A DNA stretch of 21,852 nucleotides. It comes from CAIWHR01 sp035541655. GTDB lineage: Bacteria; Pseudomonadota; Gammaproteobacteria; Burkholderiales; Casimicrobiaceae. A program made the position numbers and the translations under genes. Position 1 is the first letter of the stretch, and each line of letters starts with the position of its first letter. Under the pieces are notes generated by a model. The model worked only from the letters and a program-made list of their open reading frames with translations. It had not been told where the DNA came from and searched no databases. The stretch is taken from positions 1 to 21,852 of the forward strand of contig DATKMY010000169.1 of NCBI GenBank assembly GCA_035541655.1, given 5' to 3'. Positions 1 to 7,904 of this stretch are shown here, piece after piece.

Positions 1-264
1 GTCGTCGACGACTGGGGGCAGTGCCGAAAGGGGCTGCCGTACGGCGCGCTGCGGCGCCACGTCGACGAGGGCAGGCTCAGTGAAGCGAACCTGCATGGCG
101 AACTCGGTGAGATCGTCGCCGGGCTCAAGCCGGGCCGCGAAAGCGACGACGAGACGAATCTCTTCTGGCATCGCGGGCTGTCGCTCTCCGACATCGCGCT
201 CGGTTGCGCGATGCTCGAGAAGGCGAAGCGCCTCGGGATCGGGCGCACGCTTCCGTTCCAGTGA
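1..264 (+). CDS. Ornithine cyclodeaminase / mu-crystallin family protein, C-terminal part
   Basis: This is the last 87 codons of a gene whose start lies before the window, read in frame 1 to a TGA at 262-264. The tail has the family's C-terminal signature: VVDDWGQC at its start, then ELGEIVAGLKPGR, then DETNLFWHRGLS and DIALGCAMLEKAKRLGIG. In the family this part closes the NAD(P)-binding Rossmann domain. Members include ornithine cyclodeaminases, alanine dehydrogenases, ketimine reductases and ectoine-degradation enzymes, and the fragment cannot tell these apart. The stop overlaps the GTG start of the next gene (GTGA), so the two are probably co-translated. Family membership is secure; the substrate is unknown. 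Confidence 0.85.
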   Translation, partial: VVDDWGQCRKGLPYGALRRHVDEGRLSEANLHGELGEIVAGLKPGRESDDETNLFWHRGLSLSDIALGCAMLEKAKRLGIGRTLPFQ

Positions 265-1070
265 GCTTCGTCGCGTGCACCCGGATGTACGACGTCGCGC
301 CCGAGGTGCGGAGACACTGGCACTCGCTGATGACGCTTGCCGCCTCGGGCGCGGAGCTCGCCATCGAGTGCATCGATCATTCGCCGCCTGCGCCGCTGAC
401 CGATCTGTGGGCACGCGACGATCTCGTCCTCGGTACGATGTGCGGATTGCCGCTCGCGACGAGCTATCCCGGCGTCCAGCCGCTCGCGGCACCGGTGACG
501 GCGCTCGCCGACGGGGGCCGACCAACGTATCGCTCGGTGTGGCTCGCCCGCGCCGATAGTCCGTTCGACACGCTTCGCTCGACGTTCGGCCATCGCATCG
601 GCTGGACCGTCGAGCACTCGCACTCGGGCTTCAACGCACCGCGGCACGCGCTCCTCGCGTTCCGGTCGGCGAGCCGGGCGTTGCTCTTTGGCGAATCTGT
701 CGGCCCGCTCGGCGACCCGCGCTCCGCGCTCACCGCGCTCGGCGCGGACCGGATCGACGTGATCGCGATCGACGCGTACTGGTGGTGGCTGCTCGAGCGG
801 CACGATCCGGCCGCTGCGCGGTCGTACCGGACGATCGGCGAAACCGCGTCCGCGCCGATGCCGCCGCTCGTTTGCTCGGAAGCGCTCGCTCCTTCGCTGG
901 CACCGGCGCTCACCGCGGCGCTCGGCGAGCTACACACTGTTCGCGGCGCGGCGACGCATCTCCAAGCCCTCGGCATCGAACGTTTCGCGCCGGTCGCGCA
1001 CAGTGACTATGCGTGCCTTGCCGATCTCGATCGCGCGGCGCGGGAAGCGGGCTACCTCGCACCGTCCTGA
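261..1070 (+). CDS. PhnD-like periplasmic-binding-fold protein without signal peptide
   Basis: The 269-residue product resembles the type-2 periplasmic binding fold of phosphate/phosphonate ABC transporters (PhnD family): an N-terminal MYDVAPEVRRHW segment, a CGLPLATSYPG stretch near residue 60, a YRSVWLARADSP strand, and a central IDVIAIDAYWWWLLER region typical of the second lobe. I chose the GTG at 261 because it overlaps the upstream stop by four bases; a later ATG at 285 is possible. The N-terminus has no hydrophobic signal or lipobox, so the protein is probably cytosolic, unlike true transporter receptors. No permease or ATPase gene is next to it. It may act with the ornithine cyclodeaminase-like enzyme, for example as a small-molecule binder, but that is inference. 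It converges on iolB with only 7 bases between the stops. Confidence 0.75.
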   Translation: MSFVACTRMYDVAPEVRRHWHSLMTLAASGAELAIECIDHSPPAPLTDLWARDDLVLGTMCGLPLATSYPGVQPLAAPVTALADGGRPTYRSVWLARADSPFDTLRSTFGHRIGWTVEHSHSGFNAPRHALLAFRSASRALLFGESVGPLGDPRSALTALGADRIDVIAIDAYWWWLLERHDPAAARSYRTIGETASAPMPPLVCSEALAPSLAPALTAALGELHTVRGAATHLQALGIERFAPVAHSDYACLADLDRAAREAGYLAPS

Positions 1071-1077
1071 CGCCCGC

Positions 1078-1884
1078 TCAACCGAGCGGCTTCAGCATCC
1101 ACGCGTGCGCCGGGTCGTTGTGGAAGTGCCACGCGCGGCGCGGGCCCGCCATCACGTTGAGGTAGTACGACGTGTATCCATGCGGGACGACGACCGGGTG
1201 ATAGCCGCGCGGCACCATCACGACGTCGTGGTTCTCGACCGTCATCGCCTCGTCGAGCGAGCGGTCGTCGGTGTAGACGCGCTGGAACGCGAAGCCCTGC
1301 GGCGGATCGAGGCGATGATAGTAGGTCTCCTCGAGCGCGCTTTCGGAAGGAAGCGCGTCGGTATCGTGCTTGTGCGGTGGATAGCTCGACGAGTGGCTCG
1401 GCGGTGTGATTACTTCGACGACCAGCAGCGCTTCGGCCGGCTCGTCCTGCGGCAAAATGTCGCGAACGTAGCGGGTGTTCCTCCCCTGCCCGCGCACCGT
1501 GCGACGGACGTCCGCCGGCGCGATGTGCCGCGGCGCTACGCCCTTCCGTGCAGGCGCCGAGCAGAGCGCGATCTCCGCATCGTTGTGGGCGGTGACCCGG
1601 AAGTCCTGTCCCGGCGGCAGGTAAACGGCATGCGGCGCGATGTCCTCGAACGGGCTCGCGCGCTCGCCGATGGTCGCCCACGCGAGCTCGCCGCACTGGA
1701 CCGTCGCGCGGCCGGCGACGATGACGATGCATAGTTCGCGGTCGCCGGTTTTGCGCGCGATCGTCTCGCCCGGCGCGAGCCAGAGCGCTTCGAACCCCAC
1801 GTAGCGCCATCCCGCCGATTCCGGCGTTACCGTGACGATCGTGCGCCCTGTGCGCGCTGCCTTGACCAGAAGCTTTGGAGTCAT
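1078..1884 (-). CDS. iolB: 5-deoxy-glucuronate isomerase IolB
   Basis: The 268-residue product is close to the usual IolB length of about 270. IolB converts 5-deoxy-D-glucuronate to 2-deoxy-5-keto-D-gluconate in the cytosolic inositol pathway. It is a bicupin; the metal-binding segment SSSYPPHKHDTD is seen near residue 165, followed by EETYYHR, QRVYTDD and the VMVPRGYHPVVVPHGYTSYYLNVMAG block that is highly characteristic of the family. The ATG at 1884 (MTPKLLVKA) was preferred over a longer upstream extension because homologues begin near here and it gives an ATGA overlap with the iolE stop. It is the last gene of the iolC-iolD-iolE-iolB operon. Confidence 0.95.
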   Translation of the reverse strand: MTPKLLVKAARTGRTIVTVTPESAGWRYVGFEALWLAPGETIARKTGDRELCIVIVAGRATVQCGELAWATIGERASPFEDIAPHAVYLPPGQDFRVTAHNDAEIALCSAPARKGVAPRHIAPADVRRTVRGQGRNTRYVRDILPQDEPAEALLVVEVITPPSHSSSYPPHKHDTDALPSESALEETYYHRLDPPQGFAFQRVYTDDRSLDEAMTVENHDVVMVPRGYHPVVVPHGYTSYYLNVMAGPRRAWHFHNDPAHAWMLKPLG

Positions 1885-2816
1885 GCGGCGGCCCTCGCGG
1901 GTGCGCGCGCTGCGGAGCGCGCCTCGGCATCGGACTTTCCGCCGACGAGCGCGGAAAGCAGCTTGAACGACATCTCCGCGTAGCGGCGGGCGGGGGCGAC
2001 CGTCGGGTCCTGCTCGCCCTCGACGACGAGCCATCCCCGGTAACCCGCCTCGCGCAGAATTGCGATGACCGCTGCGAAGTCGACGCAGCCCTCACCCGGC
2101 GTGCTGAATGCGCCGTTCAACACCGAGCGCAGGAAGCTCCAGCCGCGATTGCGCGCCATCCGCGCGACCGCCGGACGGACATCCTTGCAATGGACGTGAA
2201 CGACGCGCGCGACGTGCTTGCGCAGCTCGATGGGGGCATCTCCGCCAGCAAACGTCACGTGTCCGGTGTCGTGCAGCAATCCGACCTCGGGACCGGTGAC
2301 GCCCATCAGCCGTTCGACATCCCCGGCCGTTTCAACGTACGCGCCCATATGATGATGGTACGCGAGTCGCAGGCCGCGGGCGAGCGTGTGCCTCGCGAAC
2401 GCCGTCAAACGCTCGCCATAGGCGAGCCAGTCGCCTTCGATCAGAAACCGCGGCCGCCGCGACAGCGCCTCCGGCGCGCCCTGAATCGAATCGGCGACCT
2501 CGCCGTAGACCATCACGCTCGCGCCGGTCGCAGCGAGCAGTCCGAGGTGCTTCTCCGCGGCAGCGATCTCGTCGGCGACGGTCCCGCGAGCCAGGTGCCC
2601 CGAGTACCAGCCGGAGACGCAGGCGAGGCGATGTCGCGCGAGCACCGCACGAAGCGCATCGGGGTCGCGCGGAAACTTGTTGCCGAGCTCGAAGCCCTCG
2701 TAGCCGATCGCCTTGCCTTCGGAGAGCACCGTGTCGAGCGGCGTCTCGCCGCCGAGAGCCGGCATGTCGTCGTTCGTCCACGAGATCGGATTGATGCCGA
2801 TGCGCACGTCGAACAT
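1881..2816 (-). CDS. iolE: myo-Inosose-2 dehydratase IolE
   Basis: IolE dehydrates 2-keto-myo-inositol (scyllo-inosose) to 3D-(3,5/4)-trihydroxycyclohexane-1,2-dione. The 311-residue product is a xylose-isomerase-like TIM barrel. Its N-terminus has the family signature ISWTNDDMPALGGETPL at residues 11-27, then GYEGFELGNKFPR at 38-50. The metal and substrate residues appear in YHHHMGAYVE, in LLHDTGHVTFAG, in VHVHCKDVRP and in the late WLVVEGEQDP segment. The ATG at 2816 lies one base after the iolD stop (TGA at 2820-2818), and the gene ends in a 4-base ATGA overlap with iolB, so translation is likely coupled. The extreme C-terminus is an Ala/Arg-rich tail of no evident function. Confidence 0.95.
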   Translation of the reverse strand: MFDVRIGINPISWTNDDMPALGGETPLDTVLSEGKAIGYEGFELGNKFPRDPDALRAVLARHRLACVSGWYSGHLARGTVADEIAAAEKHLGLLAATGASVMVYGEVADSIQGAPEALSRRPRFLIEGDWLAYGERLTAFARHTLARGLRLAYHHHMGAYVETAGDVERLMGVTGPEVGLLHDTGHVTFAGGDAPIELRKHVARVVHVHCKDVRPAVARMARNRGWSFLRSVLNGAFSTPGEGCVDFAAVIAILREAGYRGWLVVEGEQDPTVAPARRYAEMSFKLLSALVGGKSDAEARSAARAPARAAA

Positions 2817-2817
2817 C

Positions 2818-4680
2818 TCAGGGCCTCTGGATCCGCTTGCCGTGCTCGTATTCCGCACGCGCCGCGCGCACCTTGTCGGACTCCGAGACCTCCGGTATCG
2901 CGACGTCCCACCACCAGCCGCCGGCGGCCGTCGAGCGCAGCGGATCGGTGTCGATCACGACGACCGAGGTCCGGTCGGCTGCGCGCGCGCGGATGAGGGC
3001 CGTCTCGAGCTCGGCGATCGAATCGACGTGCTCGGCGAGCGCGCCGAGCGAACGCGCGTGCGCCGCGTAGTCGATGTCGGGGGCGCCGAGCGGCCCCTGG
3101 ACGCTGTCGTCGAAGAGATTGTTGAAGCCCTCGCCGCCCGAGGCGAGCTGCAGCCTATGGATGCAGCCGTAGCCGCGGTTGTCCAGGACGACGATGACGA
3201 GCTTCATGCCCAGCATCACCGAGGTGGCGATCTCGGAGTTGAGCATGAGGTAGCTGCCGTCGCCGACGATCACGATCACGTCCCGCTCGGGGCGCGCCAT
3301 CTTGACGCCGATTCCCCCGGCGATCTCGTAGCCCATGCACGAGTAGCCGTATTCGACGTGATAGCCCCCGGGGCGAGCGGCACGCCAAAGCTTGTGCAGC
3401 TCGCCGGGGAGCGTCCCCGCCGCACAGACGACGATGTCGTTCGCGGCGGAATTCCCGACGCTCCGCTGCACCGCGCCGATCACCTCGCCCTCGTAGGGCA
3501 GCGCGCGCGCGGGAACGCTCCGCGCGTCGACGATTTTGGTGACGGTCTCGCGCCACGCCTGCGCTTCGTGGGTCGCCTTGTCCTGCCACGCGGCGCCGCT
3601 CGTCCAGCGGCCGAGGCGCGAGGACAGCGCGTCGAGCACGCTCGCCGCATCGCCGAGGATCGGCGAGGCGCGCCATTTGAGCGCATCGAATGCATTGACG
3701 TTGATCGCGACGATCTTCGCCTGCGGGAACAGCGAATGCGAGCCCGTCGTGAAGTCCTGCAGCCGCGTGCCGACGGCGATGACAACGTCCGCCGACTCCG
3801 CGAGCGCATTGGCGGCCGTGCCGCCGGTGACGCCGATCGGACCCGCCTGCAGCAGATGGTCCCACGGCAGCGCGCTCTTCCCGGCCTGCGTTTCGGCGAC
3901 CGGCACGCGGTGCGCATCGACGAAGCGGCGCAGCGCGCCCGGTCCGCCGTCGCTGTAGAGAACGCCGCCGCCGGCGACGATCAGCGGTTGCCTCGCGGCG
4001 CGCAGTATCTCGACGGCGGCGTCGACGTCCACCGCATCCGGCACATGCGCACGGATCCGTACGAGCGTCGGCGCGAAGAACGCCTCGGGATAGTCGTAGG
4101 CTTGGGTCTGCACGTCCTGCGGCAGCGCGAGCGTCACGGGCCCGGCGAGCGCCGGATCCGTGAGCACGGCGATCGCCCGCGGCAGCGCGGTCAGCAGCTG
4201 CGCCGGCGCGACGATCCGGTCGAAGTAGCGAGATACCGGTCTGAAGCAGTCGTTGACCGACAGCCCGCCGTCGTGGAAATCCTCGAGTTGCTGCAACACC
4301 GGATCGGGTGCACGCGAAACGAACACGTCGCCCGGGAGCAGGAGCACCGGCAGCCGATTGACGTGCGCGGTGGCCGCCGCGGTGATCAGATTGGTCGCAC
4401 CGGGGCCGATCGACGTCGTGCACGCCATCATCCGGCGGCGAAACGTAGCCTTGGCGAAAGCGATGGCCGCGTGGGCCATTGCCTGCTCGTTGTTTGCGCG
4501 ATACGTGGGCAGCGCCGCGCGATGCCGATACAGCGCCTCCCCCAGCCCGGCGACGTTCCCGTGGCCGAAGATCGCCCACACGCCTGCGAAGAGCGGCACT
4601 TCGCGGCCCTCGACGACCGTTCCCTGCGCCGCGAGAAAGCGCACCAGCGCCTGCGCCATCGTCAAGCGAATCGTGCTCAT
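2818..4680 (-). CDS. iolD: 3D-(3,5/4)-trihydroxycyclohexane-1,2-dione acylhydrolase IolD
   Basis: IolD is the thiamine-diphosphate enzyme that hydrolytically opens the trihydroxycyclohexanedione ring to 5-deoxy-glucuronate. The 620-residue product has the three domains of the acetolactate-synthase superfamily. The N-terminal pyrimidine-binding domain has RANNEQAMAHAA with the cofactor-activating Glu65. The central domain begins around QPLIVAGGGVLYSDGG (231-246). The C-terminal domain has the metal/ThDP motif starting GDGSYLMLNSE at 473 and ending at LDN (499-501). YGYSCMGYEIAGG (444-456) is typical of IolD. The ATG at 4680 overlaps the iolC stop (ATGA). The open frame continues upstream in the same frame through iolC, but that extension has no IolD sequence and is a GC-rich shadow. 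Confidence 0.96.
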   Translation of the reverse strand: MSTIRLTMAQALVRFLAAQGTVVEGREVPLFAGVWAIFGHGNVAGLGEALYRHRAALPTYRANNEQAMAHAAIAFAKATFRRRMMACTTSIGPGATNLITAAATAHVNRLPVLLLPGDVFVSRAPDPVLQQLEDFHDGGLSVNDCFRPVSRYFDRIVAPAQLLTALPRAIAVLTDPALAGPVTLALPQDVQTQAYDYPEAFFAPTLVRIRAHVPDAVDVDAAVEILRAARQPLIVAGGGVLYSDGGPGALRRFVDAHRVPVAETQAGKSALPWDHLLQAGPIGVTGGTAANALAESADVVIAVGTRLQDFTTGSHSLFPQAKIVAINVNAFDALKWRASPILGDAASVLDALSSRLGRWTSGAAWQDKATHEAQAWRETVTKIVDARSVPARALPYEGEVIGAVQRSVGNSAANDIVVCAAGTLPGELHKLWRAARPGGYHVEYGYSCMGYEIAGGIGVKMARPERDVIVIVGDGSYLMLNSEIATSVMLGMKLVIVVLDNRGYGCIHRLQLASGGEGFNNLFDDSVQGPLGAPDIDYAAHARSLGALAEHVDSIAELETALIRARAADRTSVVVIDTDPLRSTAAGGWWWDVAIPEVSESDKVRAARAEYEHGKRIQRP

Positions 4681-6620
4681 CGCCGTTTTCCTTTCGCCCT
4701 TGCAGCGCTCCACGCCTCGATCAGCGCTTCGTAATGCCCCCGCACCGCCGCGACCAAGCCCGCATCGTCGAGCGCGCCCCCGAGCCACGCGCGGGAGGCG
4801 TCGTTGAAGATCGTGCGGCCGACCGCGAAGCCGCGACACGTGCGGCTGGCCGCGGCATCGGCGAAGCCGCGGGCGAGCGTGTCGATGGGCGCGCTCAAGC
4901 CCAGCAGCACGACACCGCGGCAGTACGGGTCGCGCTCCGCGATCAGTGCGTCGATCGCCGGCCACTCGCGGGTCGAAGGGGGCGGGAGCTTCCACCACTC
5001 GGGAAATATCCCGAGGTTGTAGAGACGCTTCATCGCTCGGACCAGCACCTCGGGCTCTTGCGGCAAGCGCTTGGGTGGAACGATCTCGATCAGGAGCTCG
5101 TGGCCGCTCGCCTGCACCGCCTCGTACAAGGCTTGCAGCTGAGCCTCGTTCTCGAGTCGGTTGCCGATCTCGTCGTCCGGATGGAACGGCACCAAGCACT
5201 TGACGACGTGTTCGAGGGGCCAGGAAACGAGCGCTGTTCCGATCGAGCGGCCACGCTCGAAGACGACGGGATTCGATCCCGGTAATTCGACGGGTCGGCC
5301 GACCCACCAGCCTCGCCCCGTCGCCGCGTTGAGCGCATCCTGCCCGTAGCGATCGTCGCAGAGCAGTCCCACGCGGCCACCAAGGCGGCGGACGCTCTCG
5401 GCTTCCGCGACCACGCGGACGAACAGCTTCTTCAGCTCCGGGATGCGCGCCTCCGACGCGTGCGACATGCGCGCCAGATCGAAGAACGGATCGCGGTGGT
5501 CGAACGCAAAGATGAACAGCTCGGAGCGGTCCGCGCGCGGCGCCGTTCGTCGATGCAGCCGCGTCAGCTCTGCGTCTCGATCCGGGCGCGGGATGCCATC
5601 GCCGTGGGCAAGGTAGTGATCGAGCTCGACGCGCGTCGGCATCGCCGGCGCGCAGCCGTGTCGCGACACGACGAGCGCGCCGCAGGCGTTTGCGTAGCGG
5701 CAGCAGGCGTCGATGTCCTCGCCTCGGATCCAGCCGGATAGGAAGCCGGCGGAGAACGCGTCGCCCGCGCCGAGCACGTTCAGAACCTCCACCGTGACGC
5801 CCCGGCCGTTGAACGCCTCGTCGAGCGAGCGCGGAATCGCGCCGTCGATCACTGCGCAGCCCATCGGGCCGCGCTTGACGACGAGTGTCGCGCTCGTGAC
5901 GCGCCGCACCGCGGCGAGGGCCGCGATGATGTCCGTGTCGCCGCCGGCGATCGCGAACTCCTCCTCGGTACCGATCACGAGGTCGAAGCGCGGCAGGATC
6001 GCCTGCAGGTGCGCGGTCACCGTGTCGCTCGCGACGAAGCGCGTTTCGCCGTCGCCGCGCTTCGTGAGCCCCCACAGCACCGGCCGATAATCGATGTCGA
6101 GCACCGTTCGGACGTCGTTGCGCCGGGCGCGCTCCAGCGCGACGGAGCTCACGCGGTGAACGTGCGGCGTCGAGAAGTGCGTGCCCGTGATGAGGAGCGC
6201 CTTCGACTGCGCCAGGAAGGCCTCCGCGACGTCGTCGTCGCCGACCGCCATGTCCGCACAGTCCTCGCGATAGAAGATCAGCGGAAAGGTGTCGCGATCC
6301 TTGATTCCGAGGACGACGACGCCGGTGAGCCGCGCCGGATCGACGCTCACGTGTGAAACGTCGCAGCCCTCGCGCGCGAGAGTCTCGGTCAGGAAGCGTC
6401 CCATGGCGTCGTCGCCGACCCGCGCGGCCATCGCGGCGCTGAGACCCAGCCGCGCGCACCCGAACGCGGTGTTGGCCGACGAGCCGCCCAGGTATTTGGC
6501 GAAACTCGCGACGTCTTCCAGTCGCGCGCCGATCTGCTGCGCGTAGAAGTCGACGGCGATCCGGCCGAGACAGACGATGTCGTACCGCCGGCCGGCGGCG
6601 AATCGCGTGTTGTTCTTCAT
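4677..6620 (-). CDS. iolC: Bifunctional 5-dehydro-2-deoxygluconokinase IolC fused to DUF2090 domain
   Basis: The 647-residue product joins two domains. Residues about 12-335 are a PfkB/ribokinase-type kinase, with YLGGSSANTAFGCARLG at 43-59 and the ATP/anion-hole motif GAGDAF at 284-289. It phosphorylates 2-deoxy-5-keto-gluconate. Residues about 365-640 are a DUF2090 domain, starting at FIFAFDHRDPFF and including LLCDDRYGQDAL, KCLVPFHPDD and ALIEIV-like strands. It has a TIM-barrel, class-I-aldolase-like character and is the likely functional substitute for IolJ aldolase, which would complete the pathway to malonate semialdehyde and DHAP. The fused form is known in proteobacteria. The start was placed at ATG 6620 because PfkB homology begins soon after; ATG 6647 is an alternative, and neither has a strong ribosome site. 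It is the first gene of the iolCDEB operon. Confidence 0.94.
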   Translation of the reverse strand: MKNNTRFAAGRRYDIVCLGRIAVDFYAQQIGARLEDVASFAKYLGGSSANTAFGCARLGLSAAMAARVGDDAMGRFLTETLAREGCDVSHVSVDPARLTGVVVLGIKDRDTFPLIFYREDCADMAVGDDDVAEAFLAQSKALLITGTHFSTPHVHRVSSVALERARRNDVRTVLDIDYRPVLWGLTKRGDGETRFVASDTVTAHLQAILPRFDLVIGTEEEFAIAGGDTDIIAALAAVRRVTSATLVVKRGPMGCAVIDGAIPRSLDEAFNGRGVTVEVLNVLGAGDAFSAGFLSGWIRGEDIDACCRYANACGALVVSRHGCAPAMPTRVELDHYLAHGDGIPRPDRDAELTRLHRRTAPRADRSELFIFAFDHRDPFFDLARMSHASEARIPELKKLFVRVVAEAESVRRLGGRVGLLCDDRYGQDALNAATGRGWWVGRPVELPGSNPVVFERGRSIGTALVSWPLEHVVKCLVPFHPDDEIGNRLENEAQLQALYEAVQASGHELLIEIVPPKRLPQEPEVLVRAMKRLYNLGIFPEWWKLPPPSTREWPAIDALIAERDPYCRGVVLLGLSAPIDTLARGFADAAASRTCRGFAVGRTIFNDASRAWLGGALDDAGLVAAVRGHYEALIEAWSAARAKGKRR

Positions 6621-6661
6621 TCCGGGAAAATCGCCGCCCGCGTTCATGGCACGCGCGGCCG

Positions 6662-6691
6662 TTGCGAGACAGTTCCGCTGTAACATAGGAT
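6662..6691 (+). promoter_or_regulatory. Candidate sigma-70 promoter for iolG
   Basis: On the plus strand there is TTGCGA (6662-6667), an 18-base spacer, and TAGGAT (6686-6691). It faces the iolC promoter candidate, and the two -10 boxes overlap. Transcription from here would leave a leader of about 85 bases before iolG that contains the inverted repeat at 6701-6723. An imperfect CTGTAA / TTGCAG pair (6678-6683 / 6695-6700) also brackets the -10 boxes. Confidence 0.35.
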
Positions 6692-6710
6692 AACTTGCAG
6701 CGCTCCGCAA
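6682..6710 (-). promoter_or_regulatory. Candidate sigma-70 promoter for iolCDEB
   Basis: On the minus strand there is a -35-like TTGCGG (6710-6705), a 17-base spacer, and a -10-like TATGTT (6687-6682). It lies about 60 bases before the iolC ATG, in the only AT-rich patch of the divergent region. The boxes match the consensus at three and four of six positions, so this is a moderate candidate. The -35 overlaps the inverted repeat at 6701-6723. Confidence 0.4.
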
Positions 6711-6723
6711 CTGCCGCGGAGCG
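6701..6723. promoter_or_regulatory. Perfect 8-bp inverted repeat in iolC-iolG divergent region; candidate operator
   Basis: CGCTCCGC (6701-6708) and GCGGAGCG (6716-6723) are exact reverse complements separated by 7 bases. The repeat covers the -35 candidate of iolCDEB and begins about where iolG transcription would start, so one bound repressor could control both directions. No known IolR operator type was recognised. It could instead form an RNA hairpin in the iolG leader. Confidence 0.45.
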
Positions 6724-6781
6724 AACCTCGAATCGATCCGGACGACAGGCGCCGCGGGCGCTGGCCGAACGCGGGGGAAAC

Positions 6782-7771
6782 ATGATCGACGTCGCACTCT
6801 TCGGCGCGGGCCGCATCGGCGCGATCCACGCGGGAAACGTCGCGCGCGAGGACGGGGCGCGGCTCAAGTATGTCGTCGACGTCGATCGGGACGCCGCACA
6901 GAGGCTCGCCGCGCGTCACGGTGCGCAGACGGCGATCGCCGCTCAGGTCTTCGCCGATCGCGGCGTCGGCGCCGCGCTGATCTGCTCGTCGACCGACACG
7001 CACGCCGATCTGATCCTCGCCGCGGCCGCCGCGGGCAAGCAGATATTCTGCGAAAAGCCCGTCGATCTCGCGATCGTGCGCGCGCGGAGCTGCGCCGAGG
7101 CGGTCGCGCATGCCGGCGTCACCTGCATGATCGGCTTCCAGCGGCGCTTCGATCCGACGTTCGCCGCGGTAAAAGCTCGCATCGAAGCAGGCGAGATCGG
7201 CACCCCGGAGATGCTTATCGTGACGAGTCGCGACCCCGGTGCGCCGCCACTTCCGTACATCAGTAGCTCCGGCGGGATCTTCAAGGACATGCTGATCCAC
7301 GACTTCGATATCTTCCGCTGGATCCTGGACGACGACGCGGCAACGGTACACGCCGACGCTTCGTGCCTCGTCGATCGCGCGATCGCCGACGCAGGAGACG
7401 CCGACTCCACTGCCGTGACGATTCGCACGAAGCGCGGGCGGTTGTGCCAGATCAACACGAGCCGCCGGGCGGCATACGGCTACGACCAGCGATTCGAAGT
7501 TCTCGGCAGCGGCGGCATGCTCCAGGCGGGCAATCACACGCCGACCGAGGTCGTCGCAAGCACGGCGAAGGCAGTGGCGCGCGATCTCCCGCTGCACTTC
7601 TTCCTCGAACGCTATCGCGCCGCTTATGCGAAGGAGCTTGCGCATTTCTTCGCGGTGCTCGCGGGCAAGGAGTCGCCGCGTACGACGATCGATGACGGAC
7701 TGAAGGCACTCGAGCTCGCCGAAGCCGCGACGACGTCGTGGCGCGAAAGGCGGATCGTGGAGCTGGCGTAG
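6782..7771 (+). CDS. iolG: Inositol 2-dehydrogenase IolG (Gfo/Idh/MocA family)
   Basis: The 329-residue product oxidises myo-inositol (or a relative such as scyllo- or chiro-inositol) to the inosose with NAD+, the first pathway step. The N-terminal Rossmann fold has GAGRIGAIHAGN (8-19), the nucleotide-binding turn VVDVD (31-35), and the family motif CEKPVDL with catalytic Lys92. The substrate domain has GFQRRFDP near 118 and GGIFKDMLIHDFD at 164-176, whose Lys, Asp and His residues are the usual catalytic set. GGGGGA (6773-6778) just before the ATG serves as ribosome site. It diverges from iolCDEB, which strongly supports the inositol assignment over other Gfo/Idh/MocA sugar dehydrogenases. 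Confidence 0.92.
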   Translation: MIDVALFGAGRIGAIHAGNVAREDGARLKYVVDVDRDAAQRLAARHGAQTAIAAQVFADRGVGAALICSSTDTHADLILAAAAAGKQIFCEKPVDLAIVRARSCAEAVAHAGVTCMIGFQRRFDPTFAAVKARIEAGEIGTPEMLIVTSRDPGAPPLPYISSSGGIFKDMLIHDFDIFRWILDDDAATVHADASCLVDRAIADAGDADSTAVTIRTKRGRLCQINTSRRAAYGYDQRFEVLGSGGMLQAGNHTPTEVVASTAKAVARDLPLHFFLERYRAAYAKELAHFFAVLAGKESPRTTIDDGLKALELAEAATTSWRERRIVELA

Positions 7772-7904
7772 GCGGCAGCAGCGCGATTGACGGGTTTTCG
7801 CGCAGCGCGACCCTCGGCTGTCGCCGCGGCTGGCGTTTCGCTGCGGCTGCGCGGCTTGATTTCGCCGTCTGGCGAGTTTCGCTGAGCCCGTGCGCGCGCG
7901 CAGC

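Noticed and set aside
2713..4734. Long plus-strand open frame antisense to iolD and iolE
   Set aside because: The protein is Arg/Asp/His-rich with no domain, and it lies opposite unmistakable iolD and iolE. It is a GC-bias shadow.
4681..6867. Upstream extension of the iolD reading frame to 6867, which would give a 1349-residue protein
   Set aside because: The extra sequence overlaps iolC out of frame and is Arg-rich noise; IolD homology begins at the ATG at 4680.
7772..7904. Intrinsic terminator between the convergent iolG and Wzz-recombinase genes
   Set aside because: Only a 5-bp stem (7863-7874 region) without a T-run is visible, and GCGGCTG occurs there as a direct, not inverted, repeat.
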